Of a DNA stretch of 64,000 bases, positions 7,909 to 19,128 are shown piece by piece (positions within the stretch are counted from its first letter, which is position 1; each line of letters opens with the position of its first letter). The notes beneath the pieces are model-generated. The model was not told the DNA's origin. It searched no databases and worked only from the letters and a program-made list of their open reading frames with translations. The position numbers were made by a program, and so were the translations under genes. This DNA comes from Pseudomonadota bacterium (GTDB taxonomy: Bacteria; Pseudomonadota; Gammaproteobacteria; Burkholderiales; Burkholderiaceae_C), in the NCBI GenBank assembly GCA_021845505.1, contig JAJZVU010000015.1:1-64000 (forward strand), given 5' to 3'.

Positions 7909-8286
7909 ATGGACGAAGCGATCGCCGAGTGGATCATCGAGTACGCCGCGGATGCCCTGGTCTACTGCGACACCAGCGGAACGATCGTGCGCTGGAACCG
8001 CGCGGCGGCCGCGCTGTTCGGCTTCGATCGCGACGAGGCGCTCGGCTCCAGCCTGGACCTGATCATTCCCGAGCACCTGCGCCCGGCCCACTGGCAGGGC
8101 TTCCGGCGCGCGCTGGCCAGCGGCAGCACGCGCCTGTCGGGCCGGCCGACCTTGACGCGGGCGCTGGCCAAGGACGGCGGCCGGCTGTATGTGCAGATGA
8201 GCTTCGCGCTGGTGCGCGATCCGGCAGGCGACGTGGTCGGCAGCGTCGCGGTCGCGCGCCGCGCCGAGGGCGGCGGCAAGGGCTGA
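7909..8286 (+). CDS. Stand-alone PAS-domain protein
   Basis: A 125-residue protein that is essentially one PAS domain: DALVYCDTSGTIVRWNRAA, LFGFDRDEALGSSLDLIIPE and a closing RDPAGDVVGSVAVARR strand. There is no attached kinase, cyclase or DNA-binding domain, so it probably acts by protein-protein contact or ligand sensing. Single-PAS proteins like this are often annotated as PAS sensors of unknown output. The gene stands alone; a 7-bp GC hairpin follows its stop. Confidence 0.85.
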   Translation: MDEAIAEWIIEYAADALVYCDTSGTIVRWNRAAAALFGFDRDEALGSSLDLIIPEHLRPAHWQGFRRALASGSTRLSGRPTLTRALAKDGGRLYVQMSFALVRDPAGDVVGSVAVARRAEGGGKG

Positions 8287-8305
8287 GCCGCGCTGCGGGG
8301 TGCGA

Positions 8306-8322
8306 CCCGGCCGCGGGCCGGG
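8306..8322 (+). terminator. GC hairpin after the PAS gene, possible terminator
   Basis: CCCGGCC-GCG-GGCCGGG forms a perfect 7-bp stem with a three-base loop 20 bp after the PAS stop. There is no T-tract, so intrinsic termination is uncertain. The rest of 8323-8553 shows no gene. Confidence 0.3.
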
Positions 8323-8553
8323 ACCGGGAGCCGGTGCGCGTTGCATTTGTGGTTCGCGGGTTTGGATGGCGTTTCAATTTTGGAACGCGGCAGCGCCCGC
8401 GGCCGCCGGCGCGCTCTGTCGGGCAGCCGTTGCCGACGGCCCGCACCCCCGGCTTCACCACGTCCGCGCGGCCTCGGCCGGCGGGTGGCACGCGCCTTGC
8501 TAAGTGGTCCGTCACCGGCCAGCCCAGGGCCCTGCGAGAGGGAGCACGACAGC

Positions 8554-12093
<3,540 letters not shown>

Positions 12094-12189
12094 TCCGCCG
12101 CGCCGGCCGCGCAGGCGCGCGCCGTCGCGGGAAGTCGCACCGCACGCTGCGGTGGCTGGAGTTTCGCGGTCCCTACCCAGGAGGTTTCG

Positions 12190-14091
12190 ATGGACTATGC
12201 AAGCTATCACCGTCGCTCGATCGAGCAGCCCGAGGCGTTCTGGGCCGAGCAGGCCGCGCTGGTCGACTGGCACAAGCCCTGGCGGCAGGTCCTCGACGGC
12301 AGCCGCAAGCCCTTCGCGCGCTGGTTCGTGGGCGCGCAGACCAACCTGTGCCACAACGCGGTCGACCGCCACCTCGCCGCCCGAGCCGAGCAGCCGGCGC
12401 TGGTGTGGGAGTCCACCGAGGTCGAGCGCAGCCGCAGCTACAGCTACGCCGAGCTGCACGCCGAGGTGCAGCGCATGGCCGCGGTGCTGCGGCGCCACGG
12501 CGTCGGCCTCGGCGACCGCGTGCTGATCTACATGCCGATGATTCCCGAGGCGGTGTTCGCGATGCTGGCCTGCGCGCGCCTGGGGGCGATCCACTCGGTG
12601 GTGTTCGGCGGCTTCGCCGCGCTGAGCCTGGCCACCCGCATCGACGACGCGCGCCCGGCGGTGGTGGTCAGCAGCGACGCCGGATCGCGCGCGGGGCGCG
12701 TGGTTCCCTACAAGCCCCTGCTCGACCAGGCGCTCGAGCGCGCCGCCCACAAGCCCCGGGCGGTGCTGATGGTCGATCGCGGGCTGCACGCGTGGGACGC
12801 GGTCGCCGGGCGCGATGTCGACTACGCCGCCGAGCGCGAGGCGGTCGGCCAGGCGCAGGTGCCGTGCACCTGGGTCGACGCCGAGCATCCGAGCTACATC
12901 CTCTACACCTCGGGGACGACCGGGCGGCCCAAGGGTGTGCAGCGCGACACCGGCGGCTACGCGGTCGCGCTGGCGGCGTCGATGCGAGACATCTTCTGCG
13001 GCCAGCCCGGGCAGACCATGTTCACGACGAGTGACATCGGCTGGGTCGTCGGCCACAGCTACATCGTCTACGGGCCGCTGATCGCCGGCATGACCACGGT
13101 GCTGTACGAGGGCACGCCGCTGCGCCCCGACCCCGGGATCTTCTGGACGCTGGCCGAGCGCCACCGCGCCAGCGTGATGTTCTCCTCGCCCACCGCGGTG
13201 CGGGTGCTGAAGAAGTACGACACCTCGTGCATGCGCAGCCGCGACCTGTCGGCGCTGCAACGCCTGTTCCTCGCCGGAGAGCCGCTCGACGAGCCCACCG
13301 CGGGTTGGATCGCCGAACAACTCGGCCGCCCGGTGGTCGACAACTACTGGCAGACCGAGACCGGTTGGCCGATCCTCGGGCTGCCCTCGGGGGTGCAGGA
13401 CCTGCCGGCGAAAATCGGCTCGCCGGGAATCGCGATGCCGGGTTACGACGTGCGCATCCTGCGCGAAAGCGACGGCGAGCCCGTCGCGGCGGGGGAGAAG
13501 GGCGTGGTCACCATCGCCTGGCCGCTGCCTCCGGGGTGCATGCAGACGGTGTGGGGGGACGACGCACGCTTTGTCGACACCTACTGGTCGACCTTTCCCG
13601 ACCGGCAGGTCTACTCCACCTTCGACTGGGGGGTGATCGACGACTCCGGCTACGTGACCATCCTCGGCCGCACCGACGACGTGATCAACGTCGCCGGACA
13701 CCGGCTGGGCACGCGCGAGATCGAGGAAAGCATCTCCAGCCATTCCGCGGTCGCCGAGGTCGCCGTGATCGGAGTCGCCGACGCCGTCAAGGGGCAGAAC
13801 GCGGTCGCCTTCGTCGTGCCGCGCGACGCCTCGCGGGTGGCCGGCGGCGACGAGCGCGAACGCCTGGCCGAGCAGATCATGCAGACCGTGCAGGCCCAGC
13901 TCGGAGCGGTCGCGCGCCCGGCGCGCGTGCTGTTCGTCGGCATGCTGCCCAAGACCCGTTCGGGCAAGCTGCTGCGCCGCTCCATCCAGGCGCTGTGCGA
14001 GGGGCGCGACCCCGGGGACCTGACCACGCTGGAGGATCCGGGCGCGCTCGAGCAGGTGCGCCAGGCGCTGTGCTGTCCCGCGGGCGACTGA
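12190..14091 (+). CDS. prpE: Propionate--CoA ligase
   Basis: Activates propionate to propionyl-CoA with ATP. The 633-residue ANL-superfamily enzyme has YILYTSGTTGRPKGV (P-loop), DIGWVVGHSYIVYGPL typical of the acetyl/propionyl-CoA synthetase branch, YWQTETGWP, the hinge GRTDDVINVAGHRLGT and the catalytic Lys in KTRSGKLLRR. PrpE rather than Acs is favoured by the MDYASYHRRSIEQPEAFW start and the EEPT-like substrate loop. CAGGAGG at 12178-12184 is a good ribosome-binding site. No prpBCD genes are visible nearby; propionyl-CoA may instead feed polyester or odd-chain metabolism. Confidence 0.9.
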   Translation: MDYASYHRRSIEQPEAFWAEQAALVDWHKPWRQVLDGSRKPFARWFVGAQTNLCHNAVDRHLAARAEQPALVWESTEVERSRSYSYAELHAEVQRMAAVLRRHGVGLGDRVLIYMPMIPEAVFAMLACARLGAIHSVVFGGFAALSLATRIDDARPAVVVSSDAGSRAGRVVPYKPLLDQALERAAHKPRAVLMVDRGLHAWDAVAGRDVDYAAEREAVGQAQVPCTWVDAEHPSYILYTSGTTGRPKGVQRDTGGYAVALAASMRDIFCGQPGQTMFTTSDIGWVVGHSYIVYGPLIAGMTTVLYEGTPLRPDPGIFWTLAERHRASVMFSSPTAVRVLKKYDTSCMRSRDLSALQRLFLAGEPLDEPTAGWIAEQLGRPVVDNYWQTETGWPILGLPSGVQDLPAKIGSPGIAMPGYDVRILRESDGEPVAAGEKGVVTIAWPLPPGCMQTVWGDDARFVDTYWSTFPDRQVYSTFDWGVIDDSGYVTILGRTDDVINVAGHRLGTREIEESISSHSAVAEVAVIGVADAVKGQNAVAFVVPRDASRVAGGDERERLAEQIMQTVQAQLGAVARPARVLFVGMLPKTRSGKLLRRSIQALCEGRDPGDLTTLEDPGALEQVRQALCCPAGD

Positions 14092-14128
14092 CGTTGCGTT
14101 CGCGTGCGTGCGTGCGGGCGCGCCGGGT

Positions 14129-15040
14129 TCAGGCCAGCGCCGCGGCGCCCGCGGCGATCAGCAGCACAGCCAGCAGCGCGCGCCGGCCCGGGCGCTCGCC
14201 CAGCAGGGCCCAGGCCAGCAGCACGCCGAACAGCATCGAGGTCTCGCGCAGCGCGGCGACCTGGCCCACCGGGGCGCGGGTCATCGCCCACAGCGCCAGC
14301 GCGTACGACGCCACGCTGCTGGCGCCGCCGCCGACGCCGCGCAGCAACAAGCGCAGCGCCTGCCGGGCATGCGGCGCCGAGTCGGGGCGCGAGCGCAGCA
14401 GTGCGCGCGGCCCGCTGTCGCGCAACAGCCACGCCATCGTCGGCAGCGCGGTCAGCGCGAAACTCCACAACGCGTACGCCATCGGCGCATGCGAAAGCCG
14501 TGCCCCTTGGGCGTCGTTCAGGGTGTAGGCGGCGATGACCGCCGAGTTCGCCAGCGCATAGGCCACCGCGCGGCTCTCGCCGGGCAGCAGGCGAGCGCGC
14601 AGCAACAGCACGCCGCCGGCCACCGCCGCGACCGCCGCGGCCTGCGCCGGGCGCAGCGCCTCGCCGAACCACGCGATCGCCGCCAGCACCACCACCACCG
14701 GCGCCACGCCGCGCATCAGCGGGTAGCTGACCGCCACCCGGGCGCGCGCGTAGGCCGCTGCCAGCAGCGCGAAATACGCCACATGCAACCCGCCGCTGAG
14801 CGCCAGGTGCGGCCACGCGGGGAGCGCCGGCTGGCGCATCCACGGCAGCAGCGCGAGCGCGCACAGCGCGCTGCCGAACACCAGGCGCGCGGTGTCCAGC
14901 CGGCGGTCGCCGCCGCCCCCGCGCACCGAGACGTTCCAGCAGGCGTGCAGCAAAGCCCCCAGCACGACGGCCGCGAAGGCCAGCGCGGGGACGTGATCGG
15001 GCACCTGGCAGCAAGCCACGGATGCGAGGTCGGGCGCCAT
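14129..15040 (-). CDS. EamA/DMT-family permease
   Basis: A 303-residue integral membrane protein with about ten hydrophobic helices arranged as two EamA repeats (PALAFAAVVLGALLHACWN; ALWAMTRAPVGQVAALRETS with LLGERP). The repeat-end motif GEALRP/GERPGR is typical of drug/metabolite transporters. The substrate is unknown. The ATG at 15040 is preferred, because reading further upstream would enter the tRNA gene. It converges with prpE. Confidence 0.85.
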   Translation of the reverse strand: MAPDLASVACCQVPDHVPALAFAAVVLGALLHACWNVSVRGGGGDRRLDTARLVFGSALCALALLPWMRQPALPAWPHLALSGGLHVAYFALLAAAYARARVAVSYPLMRGVAPVVVVLAAIAWFGEALRPAQAAAVAAVAGGVLLLRARLLPGESRAVAYALANSAVIAAYTLNDAQGARLSHAPMAYALWSFALTALPTMAWLLRDSGPRALLRSRPDSAPHARQALRLLLRGVGGGASSVASYALALWAMTRAPVGQVAALRETSMLFGVLLAWALLGERPGRRALLAVLLIAAGAAALA

Positions 15041-15055
15041 GGTCGCAGCTCGGTC

Positions 15056-15130
15056 TGGTCCCGCCAGCAGGAATCGAACCTGCATCTAACCCTTAGGAGG
15101 GGCTTGTTCTATCCATTGAACTATGGCGAG
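15056..15130 (-). tRNA. tRNA-Arg, anticodon CCT
   Basis: The minus-strand sequence folds into a full cloverleaf. The acceptor is CTCGCCA paired with TGGCGGG, the D arm is GTTC/GAAC, and the anticodon loop CTCCTAA has anticodon CCT. The T arm is GCAGG-TTCGATT-CCTGC, followed by an encoded ACCA end. The first pair is C1-G72 and the second a U-G wobble, a slightly unusual acceptor end. Confidence 0.95.
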
Positions 15131-15435
15131 AGCGAAGGGGCCAACCCGACTTTTCATTCTATCGGCGCCGCGCGGCGCGTTCGCTCGGGCGTTCGAGACC
15201 CCGGGTCGACGGCCGCGATATCCCGGGGGCCGGTTCGCTGTGTCGCCCGGTCGCTCGCCTTCCATGTCGCCCGGCACGCGGTGGCGGGGGCCGCCAGCGC
15301 GAAGCGCGGCACGCTGAGCCGCATCGGCACAGTCGGTCACAACTGCTAGCATGGTCCCCTCCGCGGCGCGGGCGGCCAGCGCCTGCGCCCTGTCGCGTGC
15401 GCGAGGAGCCACGAGGAATCAAGCAAGGGACCAGC
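15131..15435. other. Intergenic region with tRNA promoter
   Basis: No convincing gene. On the minus strand TAGAAT (15161-15156) is a good -10 for tRNA-Arg, about 25 bp before its 5' end. On the plus strand TAGCAT (15347-15352) could be a weak -10 for the carrier-protein operon that starts at 15436, but no clear -35 is seen. Confidence 0.5.
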
Positions 15436-15723
15436 ATGCTGGAGCCAGTCATCCAGAACTACCTCGTTCGCCGGGCGAAGGTCGATCCGGCACGTTTCGA
15501 CAACCCCGATCTGCTCGTCGCCGACCTCGGGCTCGATTCGCTGGGCCTGGTGGAAATGCTGTTCGAGATCGAAGAGTCGGCCGGCTTGCAGCTGTCGGAT
15601 CCGATGCGATTCCAGACCATGCAGTTCCGCGCCATGGTCGCCGCGATCGAGGCCGAACTTCGCGAGCACAACGGCGGCGTGTTGCCGGAACTGGACGCGC
15701 TGGGCGTATCGACCCAGCCGTGA
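15436..15723 (+). CDS. Acyl carrier protein 1 of the polyene cluster
   Basis: A 95-residue acidic carrier protein with the phosphopantetheine site in ADLGLDSLGLVEML (Ser near residue 36). It would carry the growing chain as a thioester. The ATG at 15436 follows AAGCAAGGGA. Its TGA overlaps the ATG of the downstream ketosynthase (TGATG), so the two are co-translated. It is the first gene of a large aryl-polyene-like cluster and corresponds in role to the ApeE/ApeF carrier proteins. Confidence 0.88.
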   Translation: MLEPVIQNYLVRRAKVDPARFDNPDLLVADLGLDSLGLVEMLFEIEESAGLQLSDPMRFQTMQFRAMVAAIEAELREHNGGVLPELDALGVSTQP

Positions 15724-17054
15724 TGCGGGTCGTGCCGCGCCGGGACGACGACGTGCAGGCCGCCGAACTTCCCCGCGTGGTGGTGACCGGCATGGGCATG
15801 CTGTCGCCGCTGGGGGCGGACGTCGCGCGCAGCTTCGACGCAGCGGTGGCCGCGCGCAGCGCGGTTCGTGCGGCCGCACCGGACATCTCCGCCGGGCTTG
15901 CCGGCATGCTGGCGGCGCCGGCCGCGGTCGAGCCGGCCGCGCTGCTCGATACGGCCGACGCGGGCCTGGACCGCGCCACCCAGCTGGCGCTGGTGGCGGC
16001 CGGGCAGGCGCTGGCCGAAGCCGGAGTCGAGCCCGACCCGCACGGAGCCGAACGCTTCGGCGTGTTCTCGGGGATCGGCTTCGGCGGCGCGTCCACGCTG
16101 GATGCCATGTTCAGCCGCTACTTCGGCCTGCTGCTCGGCGACGAGGCCGGCCGCAGGCGGGCGACCGTGGTCCATCCGCTGACCGTGCCGCGGCTGATGG
16201 CCAACGCATCGCAAGGCCTGGTGTCCATGCGCTACGGCCTGCGCGGCATGGGCAACACCTACAGCGTGGCCTGCTCGTCGTCGGCGATCGCCGCCGGCGA
16301 GGCGCTGCGCGCGATCCGGCATGGCTACCTGGACGCGGCGGTGGTGCTGGGCAGCGAGGCCATGCTCACCGCCGGATCGATGGTCGCATGGAACGCCTTG
16401 CGCGTGCTGGCCAGGCCCGATGCGGCCGACCCGGCCGCGAGCTGCCGCCCCTTCGACCGCCGACGCAACGGCTTCGTGCTCGGCGAAGGGGCCGGGGCCC
16501 TGGTGCTGGAGAGCGAGTCGCGCGCCCGCGCGCGCGCAGCGGCCCCGCTGGCCGAACTGGCCGGCTACGGCGCCAGCAGCGACGCGCACCACCTGACCGC
16601 GCCTTCGCTGCAGGGCCAGGTCGCCGCGATGCGCCAGGCGCTGGAGCATGCGCGGCTGGCGCCCGGCGACATCGGGTACGTGAATGCGCACGGCACCGCG
16701 ACGGACCTCGGCGATGTGATCGAGGCGCAGTCCATCGTCGAGGTCTTCGGCCCCGCGGCGCAGGGCCCGGCCGTGAGCTCGACCAAGGCCGTGCACGGGC
16801 ACCTGATCGGCGCCGGGGGGGTGATCGAGCTGATCCTGGCGATCCAGGCCATGCGCACCGGCGTGCTGCCCCCCACCGCCCATCTGGGCGATGTCGATCC
16901 GCGCTGCGCGGTCGACCTGGTCGCCGGCGGGCCGCGCCGCGGCTGCCGCATCGACGCCGTGATGTCGAATTCCTTCGCGTTCGGCGGCAGCAATGCCTGC
17001 CTGGTCGCCCGGCGTGTCGCGCGCTGCGACCCGCCGCGGGAGATTCCGTCGTGA
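15723..17054 (+). CDS. Beta-ketoacyl-ACP synthase, polyene cluster
   Basis: A 443-residue FabF-type ketosynthase with the complete triad: Cys184 in SVACSSSA, His323 in NAHGTAT and His360 in GHLIGAGG. The C-terminal NSFAFGGSN is conserved. It should elongate a carrier-bound acyl chain by two carbons. It lies between a carrier protein and a PAP2 membrane enzyme with overlapping codons on both sides. In the aryl-polyene scheme it could be the ApeR-like initiating or auxiliary synthase, but the exact role is inferred. Confidence 0.88.
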   Translation: MRVVPRRDDDVQAAELPRVVVTGMGMLSPLGADVARSFDAAVAARSAVRAAAPDISAGLAGMLAAPAAVEPAALLDTADAGLDRATQLALVAAGQALAEAGVEPDPHGAERFGVFSGIGFGGASTLDAMFSRYFGLLLGDEAGRRRATVVHPLTVPRLMANASQGLVSMRYGLRGMGNTYSVACSSSAIAAGEALRAIRHGYLDAAVVLGSEAMLTAGSMVAWNALRVLARPDAADPAASCRPFDRRRNGFVLGEGAGALVLESESRARARAAAPLAELAGYGASSDAHHLTAPSLQGQVAAMRQALEHARLAPGDIGYVNAHGTATDLGDVIEAQSIVEVFGPAAQGPAVSSTKAVHGHLIGAGGVIELILAIQAMRTGVLPPTAHLGDVDPRCAVDLVAGGPRRGCRIDAVMSNSFAFGGSNACLVARRVARCDPPREIPS

Positions 17055-17779
17055 TCGACCTTGCACGCCGGGTGCGCACGCGGCGCGGGGTGCTGGCGGC
17101 GGCCGTGCGCATCGCCCGCCTGCTGGGCGCCCATTTCTGGCTCAAGAGCATCGGCACGACGGTGATCATGACCGTCTTCTTCATGGCCTATTTCGACCTG
17201 CTGCGCCATCCTTCGGGGCCGGTGACGACCATGCCGCTGACCGCAGTGGACCGCTGGATCGGCTTCCAGCCCTGGGCGCTGCCTCTGTACCTGTCGCTGT
17301 GGGTCTACGTGTGCGCGCCGGCGATGCTCATGGAGTCCAGGCGCGAGCTGCTGCGTTTCGGCGCCGGCATCAGCGGGGTCTGCCTGGTCGGCTTGCTGAT
17401 CTTCTACCTCTGGCCGACCCAGGTGCCGTCGATGCAGGCGCTGTACGCCGGCCATCCGGACTTCGACCTGCTGCGGGGCATCGACGCCGCCGGCAATGCG
17501 TGTCCGTCGCTGCACGTCGCGTCGGCGGTGTTCGCGGCGCTGTGGCTCGACCGCGTGCTGCCGGCGCTGGGCCTGGGCCGGCGCGCGCGCTGGCTGAGCT
17601 GGCTGTGGTGCGGGCTCATCGTGTACTCGACGATGGCCATCAAGCAGCATGTGCTGATCGACGTGGTGTGCGGCCTGCTGCTGGGCTGGGCCGGCGCGGT
17701 CCTGGCCCGCGGCCCGGCGCTGGCCGCCAGCCTGGCCGAAAGCCCGGTGGGAGTCGGCGCCGGCAGCGGCGGTGCCTGA
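17051..17779 (+). CDS. PAP2-superfamily membrane phosphatase/transferase
   Basis: A 242-residue protein with about five hydrophobic helices and both halves of the PAP2 active site: CPSLHVASAV (SLH motif) and STMAIKQHVLIDVVCG (H-x3-D motif). The form resembles the inositolphosphotransferase-like PAP2 branch, which moves phospho-head groups between lipids, more than simple phosphatases. It starts with GTG overlapping the ketosynthase stop (GTGA), which ties it to polyene synthesis. It might process an isoprenoid or phospholipid anchor; this is inference. Confidence 0.8.
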   Translation: MIDLARRVRTRRGVLAAAVRIARLLGAHFWLKSIGTTVIMTVFFMAYFDLLRHPSGPVTTMPLTAVDRWIGFQPWALPLYLSLWVYVCAPAMLMESRRELLRFGAGISGVCLVGLLIFYLWPTQVPSMQALYAGHPDFDLLRGIDAAGNACPSLHVASAVFAALWLDRVLPALGLGRRARWLSWLWCGLIVYSTMAIKQHVLIDVVCGLLLGWAGAVLARGPALAASLAESPVGVGAGSGGA

Positions 17780-18168
17780 CGGCGATGCCGGGCCGGGGGG
17801 GTCCGGTCGAGCGGGACCTGCCGGCCATCCACGCGGTGCTTCGGCATCGCGCGGACATGCCCTTCGTCGGCAACGCGGTGGCGCACGACGCCCGGCACTT
17901 CACCGGCGAGGTCGACCGGGCGCCGGCGCTGCCGGTGCCGCAGGGGCATGACCCGGGCCTGCCGGTGGTCCCGATGGTTCCGACGGTCCCGGGGGGAGGG
18001 CCAGCATGGCGCTGCTGAGGGTCAAGCCCCTGCGCGAGCAGTTGCTCGGTCGCGCCGGCTGAGCGCACGTCGTGCGCGACGGCGCAGCAGCGGGCGTGCG
18101 GACCCGGCGCGCCCCCCCGGCGGTTATGATGGAATAGTGATTTGCTTGCGCTTTTCGAGCCTTTTGCC
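17780..18168 (+). other. Gap inside the polyene cluster; weak ORF, promoter
   Basis: A frame from ATG 17784 to 18018 (78 residues, containing PAIHAVLRHRADMPFVGNA) is open but resembles nothing I recognise and becomes Pro/Val-rich at its end. It may be a remnant of a lost cluster gene or non-coding. Near the right end TATGAT (18125-18130) stands in a locally AT-richer patch and could be the -10 of the second carrier-protein operon. Confidence 0.3.
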
Positions 18169-18459
18169 ATGTCTCCTTCTTCCGCCACGAAGCCGCAGGT
18201 CGATCCGCAGTTCCTCCAGGAAATCGGGGAACTCATCGTCCAGGCACTGGAGCTGGACGTCGCGGCAGCGGATATCGACCCCGACGCGCAGCTGTACGGC
18301 GACGGCCTCGGCCTGGATTCGATCGACATCCTGGAAGTGGCCCTGGTCCTTTCCAGGAAGTACGCAGTGCAACTGCGCGCCGACGACGCCGACAACCAGC
18401 GCATCTTCAGCTCGCTGCGACATCTGGCCAGCCATGTCGCGGGGCTCCGGGCAAGGTGA
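18169..18459 (+). CDS. Acyl carrier protein 2 of the polyene cluster
   Basis: A 96-residue acyl carrier protein with the phosphopantetheine attachment site GLGLDSIDILEVAL. It heads the main block of overlapping biosynthetic genes. Aryl-polyene clusters regularly have two distinct carrier proteins, one often used for head-group loading. The ATG at 18169 was chosen over an upstream TTG. Its stop overlaps the GTG of the next gene. Confidence 0.88.
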   Translation: MSPSSATKPQVDPQFLQEIGELIVQALELDVAAADIDPDAQLYGDGLGLDSIDILEVALVLSRKYAVQLRADDADNQRIFSSLRHLASHVAGLRAR

Positions 18460-19106
18460 AACGACCCGGGATCCTGGCTGCGCTGCGCACGCTGCTGACC
18501 CTCGGCTGCGCGGCGTATCCGCTGGCTGCGTACTCGGCCGGCTACCGCGCCCACCCGCCCTGGCTGGCAGCGATGCTGAGCTGGGGCCCGCTGGTGCTGC
18601 TCGCCGCATGGCTGATCGGGCGCAGCCGCCTGCGCCTGTGGCTGGGCCTGGCCGCGGCGCTCGGACTTGCGCTGCTGTGGCGCGAGCGCGCGCTGGTGGC
18701 GCAGCACCTGGCGTGGGCCTACCTGGCCGAGCATGCCGGGAGCATGGGCCTGCTGGGTATCATGTTCGGCAGCACGCTGCGCGGCGGGCAGATTCCGCTG
18801 GTCACCCGATTCGCCGCGACCATCCGGCCTTCGATGTCGGACGCGCTGCTGCGCTACACCCGCGGGGTCACCGTCGCATGGACCCTGTTCTTCGTCGCGA
18901 TGGCAGCCGCCTCGCTGCTGTTGTTCGCGCTGCGCCCGCTGGCTGAGTGGGCCCTGTTCGCCGGCGCCTGGACCCCGGCACTGGTGTCCCTGATGTTCGT
19001 CGTCGAGTACGCGCTGCGGCACGCACTGCTCGGTCCGGCCGATCGGTCGGGGCCCTGCGAGGCGCTGCGTGCCTACATGCTCTATACCGCGGAGCGCAGG
19101 CGATGA
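18456..19106 (+). CDS. Membrane protein, ApeG/COG4648-like
   Basis: A 216-residue protein with several hydrophobic helices (LLTLGCAAYPLAAY, WGPLVLLAAWLIG, TLFFVAMAAASLLLFAL) and GIMFGSTLRGGQIPLVTRFA, RYTRGVTVAWTLFF. This combination matches the small membrane protein found next to the carrier proteins in aryl-polyene and flexirubin clusters; its biochemical role is unknown. The GTG start overlaps the carrier-protein stop. A nine-codon frame beginning in its stop (ATGA) leads to the ligase start. Confidence 0.75.
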   Translation: MKRPGILAALRTLLTLGCAAYPLAAYSAGYRAHPPWLAAMLSWGPLVLLAAWLIGRSRLRLWLGLAAALGLALLWRERALVAQHLAWAYLAEHAGSMGLLGIMFGSTLRGGQIPLVTRFAATIRPSMSDALLRYTRGVTVAWTLFFVAMAAASLLLFALRPLAEWALFAGAWTPALVSLMFVVEYALRHALLGPADRSGPCEALRAYMLYTAERRR

Positions 19107-19128
19107 CAGCGGCGACAGGGGGTCCGCG

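Noticed and set aside
15041-15085. Extended start of the EamA permease
   Set aside because: The extra residues come from reading through the tRNA-Arg 3' end.
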